From: Pseudomonadota bacterium | Lineage (GTDB): Bacteria > Desulfobacterota > WTBG01 > JAPLJA01 | Direction: 5' to 3' | NCBI GenBank assembly: GCA_026388815.1 | Contig: JAPLJA010000041.1 | Span: 1-45,532 of the forward strand | Length of the DNA stretch: 45,532 bases | Shown here: one piece after another, positions 7,097-14,123 of the stretch | How positions within the stretch are numbered: the stretch's first letter is position 1 | Layout: the number at the start of each line of letters is the position of its first letter | Notes under the pieces: model-generated | Seen by the model: the letters and a program-made list of their open reading frames with translations, nothing else | Told to the model about the DNA's origin: nothing | Databases searched by the model: none | Program-made: the position numbers and the translations under genes

Positions 7097-7194
7097 CCGG
7101 CGGGAGGTCATAAACCAAACCGAATTAACGACATGAAGAGTGAGAGAAAGAGAGTACCAGCAGTCAAACCGAAATCCGGAAGGAGGAATATATC

Positions 7195-7371
7195 ATGAAA
7201 GACAGTACCAAGGACCAGGTGGAAGGCAAGTTTCACGAAGTGAAGGGTAAGATCAAGGAGAAAGCTGGCAAACTCAGCGTGAATCCCGATCTGGAAGCCG
7301 AAGGCAAAGACGAAAAGAGAGTCGGCAAAATTCAACAAGTGATCGGCAAAGTCGAGAAGGTCCTGGAGTAA
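7195..7371 (+). CDS. CsbD-family stress protein, 58 aa
   Basis: ATG 7195 follows AAGGAGGAATATATC. The 58-residue product is highly charged and helical, with DQVEGKFHEVKGKIKEKAG near the N terminus and GKIQQVIGKVEKVLE at the end. This is the CsbD pattern, in which 'G-K-x-x-x-x-x-G-K' repeats define two helices. CsbD proteins are general-stress proteins (sigmaB-dependent in Bacillus) of unknown mechanism. The spacing shows a probable operon with the lmo0937-type gene upstream. There is no signal peptide, so it is expected in the cytoplasm. Confidence 0.85.
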   Translation: MKDSTKDQVEGKFHEVKGKIKEKAGKLSVNPDLEAEGKDEKRVGKIQQVIGKVEKVLE

Positions 7372-7437
7372 TTCTTGATCATGAGAAAACAATATTTCAA
7401 TTGTTAACGTTAATCAGTCGCAGAAGGGGGTAAGCAA

Positions 7438-7830
7438 ATGCACGGTAAAATGAGAAAGATTCAGTTGTTTTTTTCCTTCGTGGCAGCCATTGCCATGCTG
7501 CTGACGGTGGGCTGCGCTTCCAGTGGCAGTCTTTCCACCGCAACCACGAGAATATCCGAGAGTGAGAAGGCCACCAGCATCGCCAGGAACAACCCTGCGA
7601 GTACAAATGCCTCCGTGGAGTTGAGGACTGCCGAGGATAAACTGGCACAGGCCAAGCTGGCGTTTGCAGACAAGGACTACCAGAAGGCCACACGCCTGGC
7701 AGAGCAGGCGACGGTCGACGCAGACTATGCCCGCATCAAGGCCACATCCGATAAGGCACGGAAGGATGCCGATCAGATGCGTCAAAACATCCAGAACCTG
7801 CGCCAGGACCTTGAGCGCACATCCAGATAA
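7438..7830 (+). CDS. DUF4398-type lipoprotein, 130 aa
   Basis: The ATG at 7438 follows AGAAGGGGG; a second start at codon 5 is possible. A signal peptide ends in the lipobox LTVGC with the lipidated cysteine at about residue 26. The mature part is a helical hairpin with AEDKLAQAKLAFADKDYQKATRLAEQA, split here as AEDKLAQAKLAFA and DYQKATRLAEQA. This 'A-x-x-x-L-x-x-A-x-x-A-x-x-x-x-D-Y-x-x-A-x-x-L-A-E-x-A' pattern is the DUF4398 repeat. It ends in a heptad-rich helix (RQNIQNLRQDL). It lies directly upstream of an OmpA lipoprotein that also starts with a DUF4398-like region, so the two probably work together at the outer membrane or peptidoglycan. Confidence 0.8.
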   Translation: MHGKMRKIQLFFSFVAAIAMLLTVGCASSGSLSTATTRISESEKATSIARNNPASTNASVELRTAEDKLAQAKLAFADKDYQKATRLAEQATVDADYARIKATSDKARKDADQMRQNIQNLRQDLERTSR

Positions 7831-7854
7831 CGACCCTTAAAGGAGGAACAGACC

Positions 7855-8892
7855 ATGACTAACAAAACGTACAGTGTGATTAAAATCGGGTTCGGAATGT
7901 TCATTCCGTTCTTACTGATCTTTGCGGGATGCGGCCCCTCCCAGCAGGAAATGATGGCAAGGGATCATTTGCAGAATGCCAAAGCAGCTTATGCCCAGGC
8001 CAGGGCGAATCCCGATGTGGAAGCCAATGCCCAGCTTCCCCTGATGGATGCCGGCAGGGCTATTGATGCCGCTGCGCAGGCCACAGAGTTTGATGAGATG
8101 GATCATTTGGCCTATCTGGCGCTAAAGAAAACCCAGATCGCCGTCGCCACCGCTGAGGAGAAGATGGCAGAAAAGGACAAAGAGGTTCTCAGCAAGGAAA
8201 CCGAACGGTTGATACTTCAGGAGCGTGAGCGTGGGCAATTAGCGAAGATGGAGGCCAGGATGGCCACGGCGGATGCCAGGGAGTCGAGAGCGGAGTCTGA
8301 GGCGCTGTCGAAGGAAGCCCAGCAGGCGAACGCGGAAGCGGGAGCCCAGGCCCAGAAGGCTCAATTAGCGAAGATAGAGGCCAGGACGGCAACGGTGGAG
8401 GCAATGGAGTCGAGAACAGAAGCGCGGGCCCAGGCCCAGGAGGCTGAAAAGGCAACGGCCGAGGCGGATAGGCTGCAAAAAGAGATTGCCGCTATGAAGG
8501 GAAAGATGACCGCGCGGGGCGTCGTCCTGACGATTGGCGATGTGCTGTTCACCACCGGCACGGCCACCCTGTCTCCAAAGGCCGATAGCGAAATCAGCAG
8601 GTTGTCTGACTTCATGAAGAAATACCCGGCTCGCAACGTGCTCATCGAAGGCTATACCGATAGTACGGGTAAGGAGGGAACGAACCTCGACCTTTCTCTG
8701 AAACGGGCCGATGCCGTGAAAGAGAAGCTGGTCGCTCAGGGGATCAGCGAGGGTCGGATTACAACCAGGGGGTTTGGAGAAGAATCCCCGGTGACCAGCA
8801 ATGATACCGCGGCGGGACGAGAGCAGAACAGACGGGTTGAAGTTGTTATCCTGAACGAAGGTATCGACGCCGAGCCTCGGTTCAGGCCGTAA
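7855..8892 (+). CDS. OmpA-family lipoprotein with DUF4398-like and coiled-coil regions
   Basis: This 345-residue protein starts at ATG 7855 after AAAGGAGG, 24 bases past the previous stop. It has a lipobox IFAGC (cysteine 26). A DUF4398-like helical region (about 30-115) is followed by a long alanine/glutamate coiled coil (about 115-220). The coiled coil holds a repeated motif, QLAKMEARMATADARESR and QLAKIEARTATVEAMESR. The C-terminal OmpA domain (about 225-335) has LIEGYTDSTG, LSLKRADAV and GREQNRRVEV, including the Asp and Arg that bind diaminopimelate in peptidoglycan. The predicted role is to tether the outer membrane to the cell wall through a long flexible spacer. Confidence 0.85.
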   Translation: MTNKTYSVIKIGFGMFIPFLLIFAGCGPSQQEMMARDHLQNAKAAYAQARANPDVEANAQLPLMDAGRAIDAAAQATEFDEMDHLAYLALKKTQIAVATAEEKMAEKDKEVLSKETERLILQERERGQLAKMEARMATADARESRAESEALSKEAQQANAEAGAQAQKAQLAKIEARTATVEAMESRTEARAQAQEAEKATAEADRLQKEIAAMKGKMTARGVVLTIGDVLFTTGTATLSPKADSEISRLSDFMKKYPARNVLIEGYTDSTGKEGTNLDLSLKRADAVKEKLVAQGISEGRITTRGFGEESPVTSNDTAAGREQNRRVEVVILNEGIDAEPRFRP

Positions 8893-9003
8893 ATCGCTTG
8901 CAGATGGGTGTCTATGGCCCTTCTTGCCCCAAAAAGCAGGGAGGGTCTGTGCCCAATACTAAGAATATCCTTTGAATTCATTAAGAGAAAGGAGTAAAGA
9001 CGA

Positions 9004-9552
9004 ATGAAAAGACAGTGGATTTTTCTGGTGTTAGTGCTGGCAGCGCTGTCCATGGTAATGGCCTGCGTCTGCGGACAGCCCACCAGGCCCGTTGAACAAC
9101 CGGTCGTGGCTCCGCCGCCTCCTGTCCAGCCAAAGGTGGAGGAAGTGGCACCCATACCCCCATCACCGCCTGTTGAGGAAGCAGTAAAAGAAGTTCCGCC
9201 ACCGCCCAAAATCGAAGAGGTTGCTCTGGAGGATATTTACTTCGCCTTTGATGATTATTCCTTAACCGATAGGGCAAAAGCAACTCTCGACAGAAATGCA
9301 TCTTGGGTCACGAAAAATCCGAACGCAAGGGTGCAGATTGAAGGCAACTGCGACGAGAGGGGCACGGTCGAATATAATCTGGCCTTGGGAGAGAAGAGAG
9401 CGAACAGCGCAAAGAAGTATCTCGTCAATATGGGTATTAAGAAAACTCAGCTCTTGACCATAAGTTACGGTAAAGAGAAACCCATCGATCTAGGTCACAA
9501 TGAAGAGGCCTGGGCCAAGAATCGAAGAGATCATTTCACCATTCTCAAATAG
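9004..9552 (+). CDS. Pal-like OmpA-domain lipoprotein with proline-rich linker
   Basis: ATG 9004 follows AAAGGAG. The signal peptide ends at cysteine 21 (MVMAC), a slightly atypical lipobox. Residues about 25-75 are a proline/valine/glutamate-rich linker (PPPPVQPKVEE, PPSPPVEE) that can span the periplasm. The C-terminal domain is Pal-like, with DIYFAFDDYSLTDRAK, IEGNCDERGT and LALGEKRANSAKKYL. The NCDERGT and AKNRRDHF segments carry the Asp and Arg expected to bind peptidoglycan. It lacks tolB or tolA neighbours, so it is probably an accessory Pal rather than the main Tol-Pal component. Confidence 0.85.
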   Translation: MKRQWIFLVLVLAALSMVMACVCGQPTRPVEQPVVAPPPPVQPKVEEVAPIPPSPPVEEAVKEVPPPPKIEEVALEDIYFAFDDYSLTDRAKATLDRNASWVTKNPNARVQIEGNCDERGTVEYNLALGEKRANSAKKYLVNMGIKKTQLLTISYGKEKPIDLGHNEEAWAKNRRDHFTILK

Positions 9553-9555
9553 GTA

Positions 9556-9599
9556 ACCGGGGCTCCCGGTCTGAGTGGTGTTCTCAAGGGGGCCCCCTT
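9556..9599 (+). other. Two short palindromes downstream of the Pal-like gene
   Basis: ACCGGG (9556-9561) pairs with CCCGGT (9565-9570) around a three-base loop, and AAGGGGGCCCCCTT (9586-9599) is a perfect 14-base palindrome. They lie just after the Pal-like stop, in a 177-base spacer. Neither is followed by a T-run, so termination is possible but unproven. Confidence 0.35.
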
Positions 9600-9729
9600 C
9601 GAACAACGAGGGATAACGTGGAAGGCAGGAGGATAGAATTACAGATTGCGGAATCGGCAAATTATCGTCTTGGCATATCAAATGGCAAAAAGCCGGTAAC
9701 GAGCCTGAGCAATCCGGAAGGAGGATCAT

Positions 9730-10371
9730 ATGTTGTGGACAATCATGATTAGAAAAGCTGTAGCCATGGTCATGCTTATCGGTTTCTCCACGTTCACCAT
9801 GGTAAGTTGCGCCTCAGAGCGATACCAGCAGAACAAGGGAGCGGTCATCGGCGGGGGCACGGGAGCCGTCGCCGGAGGCGCCATAGGAGGGGTAATAGGA
9901 GCACAGTCAGGCCACACCGGGACTGGTGTCGTCATCGGCAGTCTGCTGGGTGCACTGGCCGGGGCGGCGATCGGCCATTACGCGTACGACCAGAAGCGCA
10001 CCGAGGAGGCGGCGAAACAGCAGTACGCCTACGACTACAACCAGCAGCAGGCGACCCTGGTGAGGGTAGAGGACGCCTTTGCCAGCCCGAGTACAATAAA
10101 ACGGGGTGGCACCATTGAGCTCTCGACCACGTACACAGTCCTTGGCCCACAAGGGGCGACCATGGAAGTCACCGAGACCAGGGAGATCCATCATGGAGGG
10201 GAACTGACCGGCAGGCCCCAGGTAACCGTGCAGAGGCAGGGTGGGACGTACACGTCACGGGTGCCGCTTACTCTTACGGCGGACGCTCAGAAGGGAACCT
10301 ACACCGTCACTGCTTCCATTCAATCGGGCAGCAGCAGCGACTCCAGGGAGTTTACCTTCACCGTCCAATAG
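9730..10371 (+). CDS. Glycine-zipper lipoprotein with a captured lmo0937-type start
   Basis: The 213-residue frame begins MLWTI, identical to the start of the lmo0937-type protein at 6947, and the 40 bases upstream are also almost identical, including the AAGGAGGATCAT ribosome site. A second ATG at 9745 (MIRKAVAM) probably marks the ancestral start. A signal peptide then ends at a lipobox-like MVSC (cysteine 27). Residues about 38-84 are a glycine zipper (GGGTGAVAGGAIGGVIGAQSG shortened as GGAIGGVIGA and GSLLGALAGAAIGHYAYD) of the 2TM/SlyB kind. The C-terminal half (about 105-213) is a beta-rich domain ending EFTFTVQ. It is probably an outer-membrane-associated lipoprotein. The start region seems to have been replaced by a duplicated leader. 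Confidence 0.75.
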   Translation: MLWTIMIRKAVAMVMLIGFSTFTMVSCASERYQQNKGAVIGGGTGAVAGGAIGGVIGAQSGHTGTGVVIGSLLGALAGAAIGHYAYDQKRTEEAAKQQYAYDYNQQQATLVRVEDAFASPSTIKRGGTIELSTTYTVLGPQGATMEVTETREIHHGGELTGRPQVTVQRQGGTYTSRVPLTLTADAQKGTYTVTASIQSGSSSDSREFTFTVQ

Positions 10372-10518
10372 GGATCGGAGACGACTCCCGGGTAGCAATT
10401 TCAGGGGTACATACGATGGGTTCGCTTATTCGACAGGAATTTGCTTTCTCGGGATGGGGTAAGTCGTCAAAAGCGATTAAATGCTGGCGCGACAGATTTC
10501 AATGAAGGGAGAAGATCA

Positions 10519-10674
10519 ATGAATATCGTCAAGAATCTCGGAATGCTCCTGCTTGCCATTTACCTGATCGTGGCGGGACTGATTGGATTATTCGGTATCA
10601 GTCTCGGCCAACTCAGCATACTTGTGCCGATACTTGCTATCGTTGCGGGTGTCCTGATCTTGATCGGCAAGTAG
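10519..10674 (+). CDS. Small two-helix membrane protein, 51 aa
   Basis: ATG 10519 follows GAAGGGAGAAGATCA and is preferred over an in-frame upstream start at 10441 that lacks a hydrophobic lead. The product has two hydrophobic helices, LGMLLLAIYLIVAGLIGLF and ILVPILAIVAGVLILIG, joined by ISLGQLS. It resembles the DUF3096-like and related tiny inner-membrane proteins that often sit in stress clusters, although the family call is uncertain. The neighbours (glycine-zipper lipoprotein and DUF3309 protein) fit the same theme. Confidence 0.65.
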   Translation: MNIVKNLGMLLLAIYLIVAGLIGLFGISLGQLSILVPILAIVAGVLILIGK

Positions 10675-10819
10675 ATAACGCATGGGTTCGATAGAGCGCT
10701 GACCGAAGCGAAGGCGTTAAGCAGGAGTCCATGACCAGATATACGGTTGAATTGCTGCCGGCTGATGCGAGGTGCGCAGGCCGAGAGAGAACCTTAAGCA
10801 AAGTGAAAGGGGGAAGGAT

Positions 10820-10975
10820 ATGCTCAGAACGGTCTTAATTGTCGTCGTGATTTTGATGCTGTTTGGTGCGCTGCCCACTTGGCCTCACAGCCGACAGTGG
10901 GGTTACTACCCGAGCGGCGGGCTGGGCGTGGTCCTCGTGATCCTGATCGTCCTGCTGTTATTGGGTCGGATTTAG
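10820..10975 (+). CDS. DUF3309-family small membrane protein, 51 aa
   Basis: ATG 10820 follows AAAGGGGGAAGGAT. The 51-residue product begins MLRTVLIVVVILMLFGALP, then TWPHSRQWGYYPSGGLG, then VVLVILIVLLLLGRI. The central WPHSR-WGY-PSGGLG block is the hallmark of DUF3309, a tiny two-helix membrane protein of unknown function common in proteobacterial stress loci. About 60 bases upstream of the ATG closely resemble the leader of the lmo0937-type gene at 13303, although the coding sequences are unrelated. Confidence 0.85.
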   Translation: MLRTVLIVVVILMLFGALPTWPHSRQWGYYPSGGLGVVLVILIVLLLLGRI

Positions 10976-11100
10976 GTGGCCGAGCACGCTTGGTGTCACG
11001 CCCAGAAGACGGCAACAAGCGCTCTTGGAAGCATGACAACGAGCCTGAACCTCAAAGCGGCTGCACTCAACAGCGCATAAGCGGGAGCAGACCTCTTTGG

Positions 11101-11179
11101 CCTGCTTTCGAAAATAAGATAGGGAGGTGAATGAGACCATGCCTTTTATTTGACTAAATAAGAATATTTAGAAAGCAGG
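11101..11179 (+). other. Nested inverted repeats with a leader-like mini-ORF
   Basis: CCTGCTTTC (11101-11109) is complementary to GAAAGCAGG (11171-11179). Inside lies a second hairpin, CTAAATA (11154-11160) with TATTTAG (11165-11171). Between them GGGAGGTGA precedes an ATG (11131) and an 8-codon ORF. The arrangement lies about 75 bases upstream of the Pal-like gene at 11256 and could be a structured leader. The outer stem is 9 bp, so chance is not excluded. Confidence 0.35.
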
Positions 11180-11255
11180 TAAAATTTGTCCCCAGTTCAT
11201 TAAAGGTATATCCAGATTCGGGTATACCGAGTGAAAAAAAAACAAGGAGGATGAG

Positions 11256-11819
11256 ATGAAGACAAAAATTGTAAGCATTCTGTCGTTGGTCGTTGTACTG
11301 GGATTTATTTTAAGTGGATGTTGTGCTCTTGAACAGGCTGCGAAGGATGAAACTCCTCCGCCGAGCCCAAGAGTTGAGGAAAAGGTAGTTGCGGAGAAGG
11401 TAATTATCCCTGCTTCTGAGCCGACGGTTGCGCCGACGGTTGCGCCGAAGGTTGTGGAGAAGGTAATTCTCCTTGAGGACATACATTTCGATCTCGATAA
11501 GTCCACCCTTACAAAAGAAGCGCAGATGATACTGAAAAGGAATATCCAAGTACTGAAAGAAAACCCTAATATGAGAATCATTATTCAAGGGCATACCTCT
11601 GCTATCGCCACTGAAGAATACAACCAGAAGTTGAGCGAAAGAAGAGCAAAGTCTGTAGAGGACTTCCTCATAAAAGAAGGGGGCCTTGCACCAAACAGGC
11701 TTTCTGAAATCGGATATGGTGAGACAAGACTGGAAACGCCTGAACCGAACCCTGAGATCACGGAATCAGCGGCAGCAAAGACTAACAGGAGAGTTATTTT
11801 TAAAATCATCGTGAAATAG
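11256..11819 (+). CDS. OmpA/Pal-like lipoprotein, 187 aa
   Basis: ATG 11256 follows AAGGAGGATGAG. The classical lipobox ILSGC gives a lipidated cysteine at residue 22. A linker of about 45 residues contains valine/proline/glutamate repeats (TVAPTVAPKVVEK). The C-terminal OmpA domain has DIHFDLDKSTLTKEAQ, IIIQGHTSAIATEE, LSERRAKSVEDFL and AKTNRRVIFKI. In the peptidoglycan-binding loop the usual T-D is replaced by HTSAIAT, so the first Asp of the site is missing, while the late Arg (NRR) is kept. Binding may therefore be weaker or altered. It is the third OmpA-type lipoprotein in this island, after those at 7855 and 9004. Confidence 0.8.
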   Translation: MKTKIVSILSLVVVLGFILSGCCALEQAAKDETPPPSPRVEEKVVAEKVIIPASEPTVAPTVAPKVVEKVILLEDIHFDLDKSTLTKEAQMILKRNIQVLKENPNMRIIIQGHTSAIATEEYNQKLSERRAKSVEDFLIKEGGLAPNRLSEIGYGETRLETPEPNPEITESAAAKTNRRVIFKIIVK

Positions 11820-11891
11820 GAACACGAGGTCAAGGGGTCGGAAAGACGAATTAACCATTTCATCACAAACTAACAAAAAGGAGTAACCGCT

Positions 11892-12206
11892 ATGAAAAAG
11901 AGAAATATCGTTATCCACTGTTTAGTGCTTCTTATGCTGATCACCACCTTTGCCGCCTGTGCCACGACGTCCAAACATGAAAGTACAGGTGAATACATTG
12001 ACGATTCGGTCATCACGACCAAGGTAAAATCTCTACTTGCAAATGATGATTTTTTCAAGTCCTTCCAGATCGGTGTCGAAACTTACCAGGGCGTCGTTCA
12101 ATTAAGCGGCTTTGTTAATTCTCAACAGGCCGTGGATAAAGCGGTTGAAATCGTAAGGAGCGTCCAAGGGGTCAAATCCGTAAAGAATAATCTGATGGTG
12201 AAATAG
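11892..12206 (+). CDS. Single-BON-domain lipoprotein, 104 aa
   Basis: ATG 11892 follows AAAAAGGAGTAACCGCT. The signal peptide ends at cysteine 23 (TFAAC). One BON domain occupies about residues 33-104: YIDDSVITTKVKSLL, then VETYQGVVQLSGFV, then VQGVKSVKNNLMVK. Such lipidated single-BON proteins resemble OsmY/DolP-type envelope-stress factors that associate with the outer membrane or its lipids. It stands between a Pal-like gene and the second triple-BON gene. Confidence 0.85.
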   Translation: MKKRNIVIHCLVLLMLITTFAACATTSKHESTGEYIDDSVITTKVKSLLANDDFFKSFQIGVETYQGVVQLSGFVNSQQAVDKAVEIVRSVQGVKSVKNNLMVK

Positions 12207-12456
12207 GCGACCGTTATCCTTTCCCGGATGGAGCATGGCGCCCCCTTTGAATGGAGATGTACTCGAAAAGACGTGGTCGATCTCATGCAAAATTTCTCTA
12301 ATCCATAGATGTCCATAAAAAAGCAGCATGACTCAGCCTGTCTCCCTTTATCCTCCCCATAACGTCTCATCCTTTTGACATGGGGGTTTCCATAAGGGTT
12401 TTTTTAAGAGCCGGAAAGGCAACAACCAAACGCAACAACATAAAGGAGAAAGTACA

Positions 12457-13227
12457 ATGAAAATGAAAGCAATGTATTCTGTGGGGCTGATGGTGGCTGC
12501 GGTCGCTCTGTTAGTGACCAGCGTGCCTGTGCACGCGTCCACGATGGATGACCGCATCGAATCATCGGCCAGGAAGTCGTATGTGTTCAAGACCTATCTT
12601 ACGGGTGATGATATTAAAATCCAGTCTAAGGATGGCGTCGTCTCCTTGACGGGGACTGTCTCCGAAGAATTTCACAAATCATTGGCCCAGGAGACCGTGG
12701 CGGGCCTGCCCGGGGTCAAAAGCGTGGACAACAGGCTGGAAGTCAAAGGTGAACGCTCCACCGAGAAGTCGGATGCGTGGCTCGTTACGAAAGTGAAAAC
12801 CACACTCTTGTTCCATCGGAGCGTGAGCGCCGTGACAGAGGTTAACATCAAAGACGGAATCGTGACCCTGAGAGGTGACGCCGATAGCCAGGCACAAAAG
12901 GAGTTGACGACCGAATACGCCAAGGATGTCGAAGGAGTCAAAGACGTAAAAAATGAGATGACCGTGTCAAAGACCTCGAAAAAGACACACGATACGGCAG
13001 GTGAAAAAATTGATGACGCGTCTATCACCGCCCAGGTCAAGATAGCGTTGCTGTTCCATCGCTCGACCAGTGCACTCCACACCAAGGTCGAGACGAAGCA
13101 TGGAGTGGTCACGTTGGGTGGCAAGGCCAGGAACGCCGTCGAAAAGGACCTGGTCAGCAAACTCGTTACCGACATAAAGGGTGTGAAGAGCGTAAATAAC
13201 CGGATGACCATCGAGGAGTCCAAATAG
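12457..13227 (+). CDS. Periplasmic triple-BON-domain protein, copy 2
   Basis: This 256-residue paralogue of the 6090 gene has the same AAAGGAG ribosome site, signal peptide (ending VPVHA, about residue 27) and three BON domains. It differs mostly in the second domain: SAVTEVNIKDGIVTLRGDAD here against SAGKTEVDVKDGIVTLRGNA in copy 1, with one residue fewer. The rest is nearly identical, showing a recent duplication or ongoing gene conversion. It is expected to bind phospholipid in the periplasm under envelope stress. Confidence 0.9.
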   Translation: MKMKAMYSVGLMVAAVALLVTSVPVHASTMDDRIESSARKSYVFKTYLTGDDIKIQSKDGVVSLTGTVSEEFHKSLAQETVAGLPGVKSVDNRLEVKGERSTEKSDAWLVTKVKTTLLFHRSVSAVTEVNIKDGIVTLRGDADSQAQKELTTEYAKDVEGVKDVKNEMTVSKTSKKTHDTAGEKIDDASITAQVKIALLFHRSTSALHTKVETKHGVVTLGGKARNAVEKDLVSKLVTDIKGVKSVNNRMTIEESK

Positions 13228-13302
13228 ACTCTGGATCGTTACCGGCTGGTGCGAGGTGCGCAAGCCGGCAGTGAACCTAAAACAAACTGAAAGGGGGATC
13301 AT

Positions 13303-13452
13303 ATGTTGTGGACGATCGCTGTGATACTGATAATTCTGTGGTTGCTGGGGCTGGTGAGCAGTTACACGATGGGAGGGTTTATTCACGTCCTGCTGGTGAT
13401 TGCTGTTATCGTGGTGCTGGTCAACGTCATTCAGGGGCGGAGAGCCGTGTAG
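13303..13452 (+). CDS. lmo0937-family small membrane protein, copy 2, 49 aa
   Basis: ATG 13303 follows GAAAGGGGGATCAT. The product (MLWTIAVILIILWLLGLVSS, then YTMGGFIHVLLVIAVIVVLV, then NVIQGRRAV) differs from copy 1 by about seven conservative changes within the two membrane helices, and keeps the SSYTMGG turn and QGRRAV tail. Its leader differs from that of copy 1 but resembles that of the DUF3309 gene at 10820. The family function is unknown. Confidence 0.85.
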   Translation: MLWTIAVILIILWLLGLVSSYTMGGFIHVLLVIAVIVVLVNVIQGRRAV

Positions 13453-13504
13453 CCGACGGGAGGTTATCAACCCAAGCAGGTTGACAACAGAAAGAGGGAG
13501 CAAA

Positions 13505-13726
13505 ATGAAAACAAATACACTGTTTGCCGTCGTCCTCATTGCTATAGGGATCGTGGCCTTTGCGTATCAGGGAATCACCTACACGACCAGAGAGAAGGTC
13601 GTCGATCTCGGTCCGATCCAGGTGACTGCTGAGAAGACGAAAACGCTTCCACTGCCGCCGATCGTGGGAACTATTGCGCTCGTGGGCGGCATCGTGTTGC
13701 TGGTTATGGGAAGCAAAAAGGGCTGA
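13505..13726 (+). CDS. DUF3185-family membrane protein, 73 aa
   Basis: ATG 13505 follows GAAAGAGGGAGCAAA. The product has an N-terminal membrane helix (LFAVVLIAIGIVAFAYQ), then GITYTTREKVVDLGPIQVTA, a charged stretch (EKTKT), the LPLPPI motif, and a second helix (IALVGGIVLLVMG) ending SKKG. This is the DUF3185 layout, with the ITYT-REKVVDLGP-IQV-A-EKTK region in the periplasm. The function is unknown; it is frequent next to lmo0937, CsbD and BON genes. A decayed relative is at 882-1052. Confidence 0.8.
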   Translation: MKTNTLFAVVLIAIGIVAFAYQGITYTTREKVVDLGPIQVTAEKTKTLPLPPIVGTIALVGGIVLLVMGSKKG

Positions 13727-13762
13727 CAAGAAGAAAAACGTTTCAACCACGAGGATGTTGCG

Positions 13763-14055
13763 TTGAAAGACAAACGAAAAGCATACGAAGAAAAGCTCGA
13801 TGCGTAGTTGGAGGAATGGAACGCGCAGATCGCTCTGCTCAAGGCCAAGTCGGACAAGGGCAAGGCCGAGGCGAAGATTGAATACTACAAAACCATCGGA
13901 GCCTTGCAGCACAAGCAAGATGAGGCCAGGACAAAGCTGCACGAGTTGAAGACCGCCGGCGATGAGAGGCATGGGAAGACCTCAAAACAGGCGCAGAAAA
14001 GGCCTGGGATGAAGTCAAGACAGCCTTCCACATCGCGGCCTCAAAGTTCAAATGA
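13763..14055 (+). pseudogene. Broken coiled-coil stress protein gene (stop codon plus frameshift)
   Basis: From TTG 13763 the frame reads LKDKRKAYEEKLDA, then a TAG at 13805-13807, then LEEWNAQIALLKAKSDKGK, then EYYKTIGALQHKQDEARTKL. Near 13965-13970 (GATGAGAGGCATGG) two extra bases shift the frame. The restored frame reads EAWEDLKTGAEKAWDEVKTA and FHIAASKFK to TGA 14053-14055. This is a small soluble coiled-coil protein family found beside such stress genes, with the 'EAWEDLK-G-EKAWDEVK' tail. With one in-frame stop and one frameshift it is most likely inactive, unless one or both are sequence errors. Confidence 0.7.
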
Positions 14056-14123
14056 GCAAGGACGCTGGACCCATCGGTCTGACGTTTGACCCCCTTATTT
14101 GTGTCAAAAAAACGGAGGATGAA

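Larger units (their letters stand above)
12362..13452 (+). repeat. Segmental duplication, copy 2 (BON gene plus lmo0937-type gene)
   Basis: This block repeats 5995-7096 in the same orientation about 6.4 kb downstream. The upstream 95 bases differ at about three positions. In the BON gene the second domain has a cluster of changes, including loss of one codon around 12830-12890. The block ends at the second lmo0937-type gene, after which the sequence becomes different except for a short GGGAGGT stretch. Confidence 0.9.
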
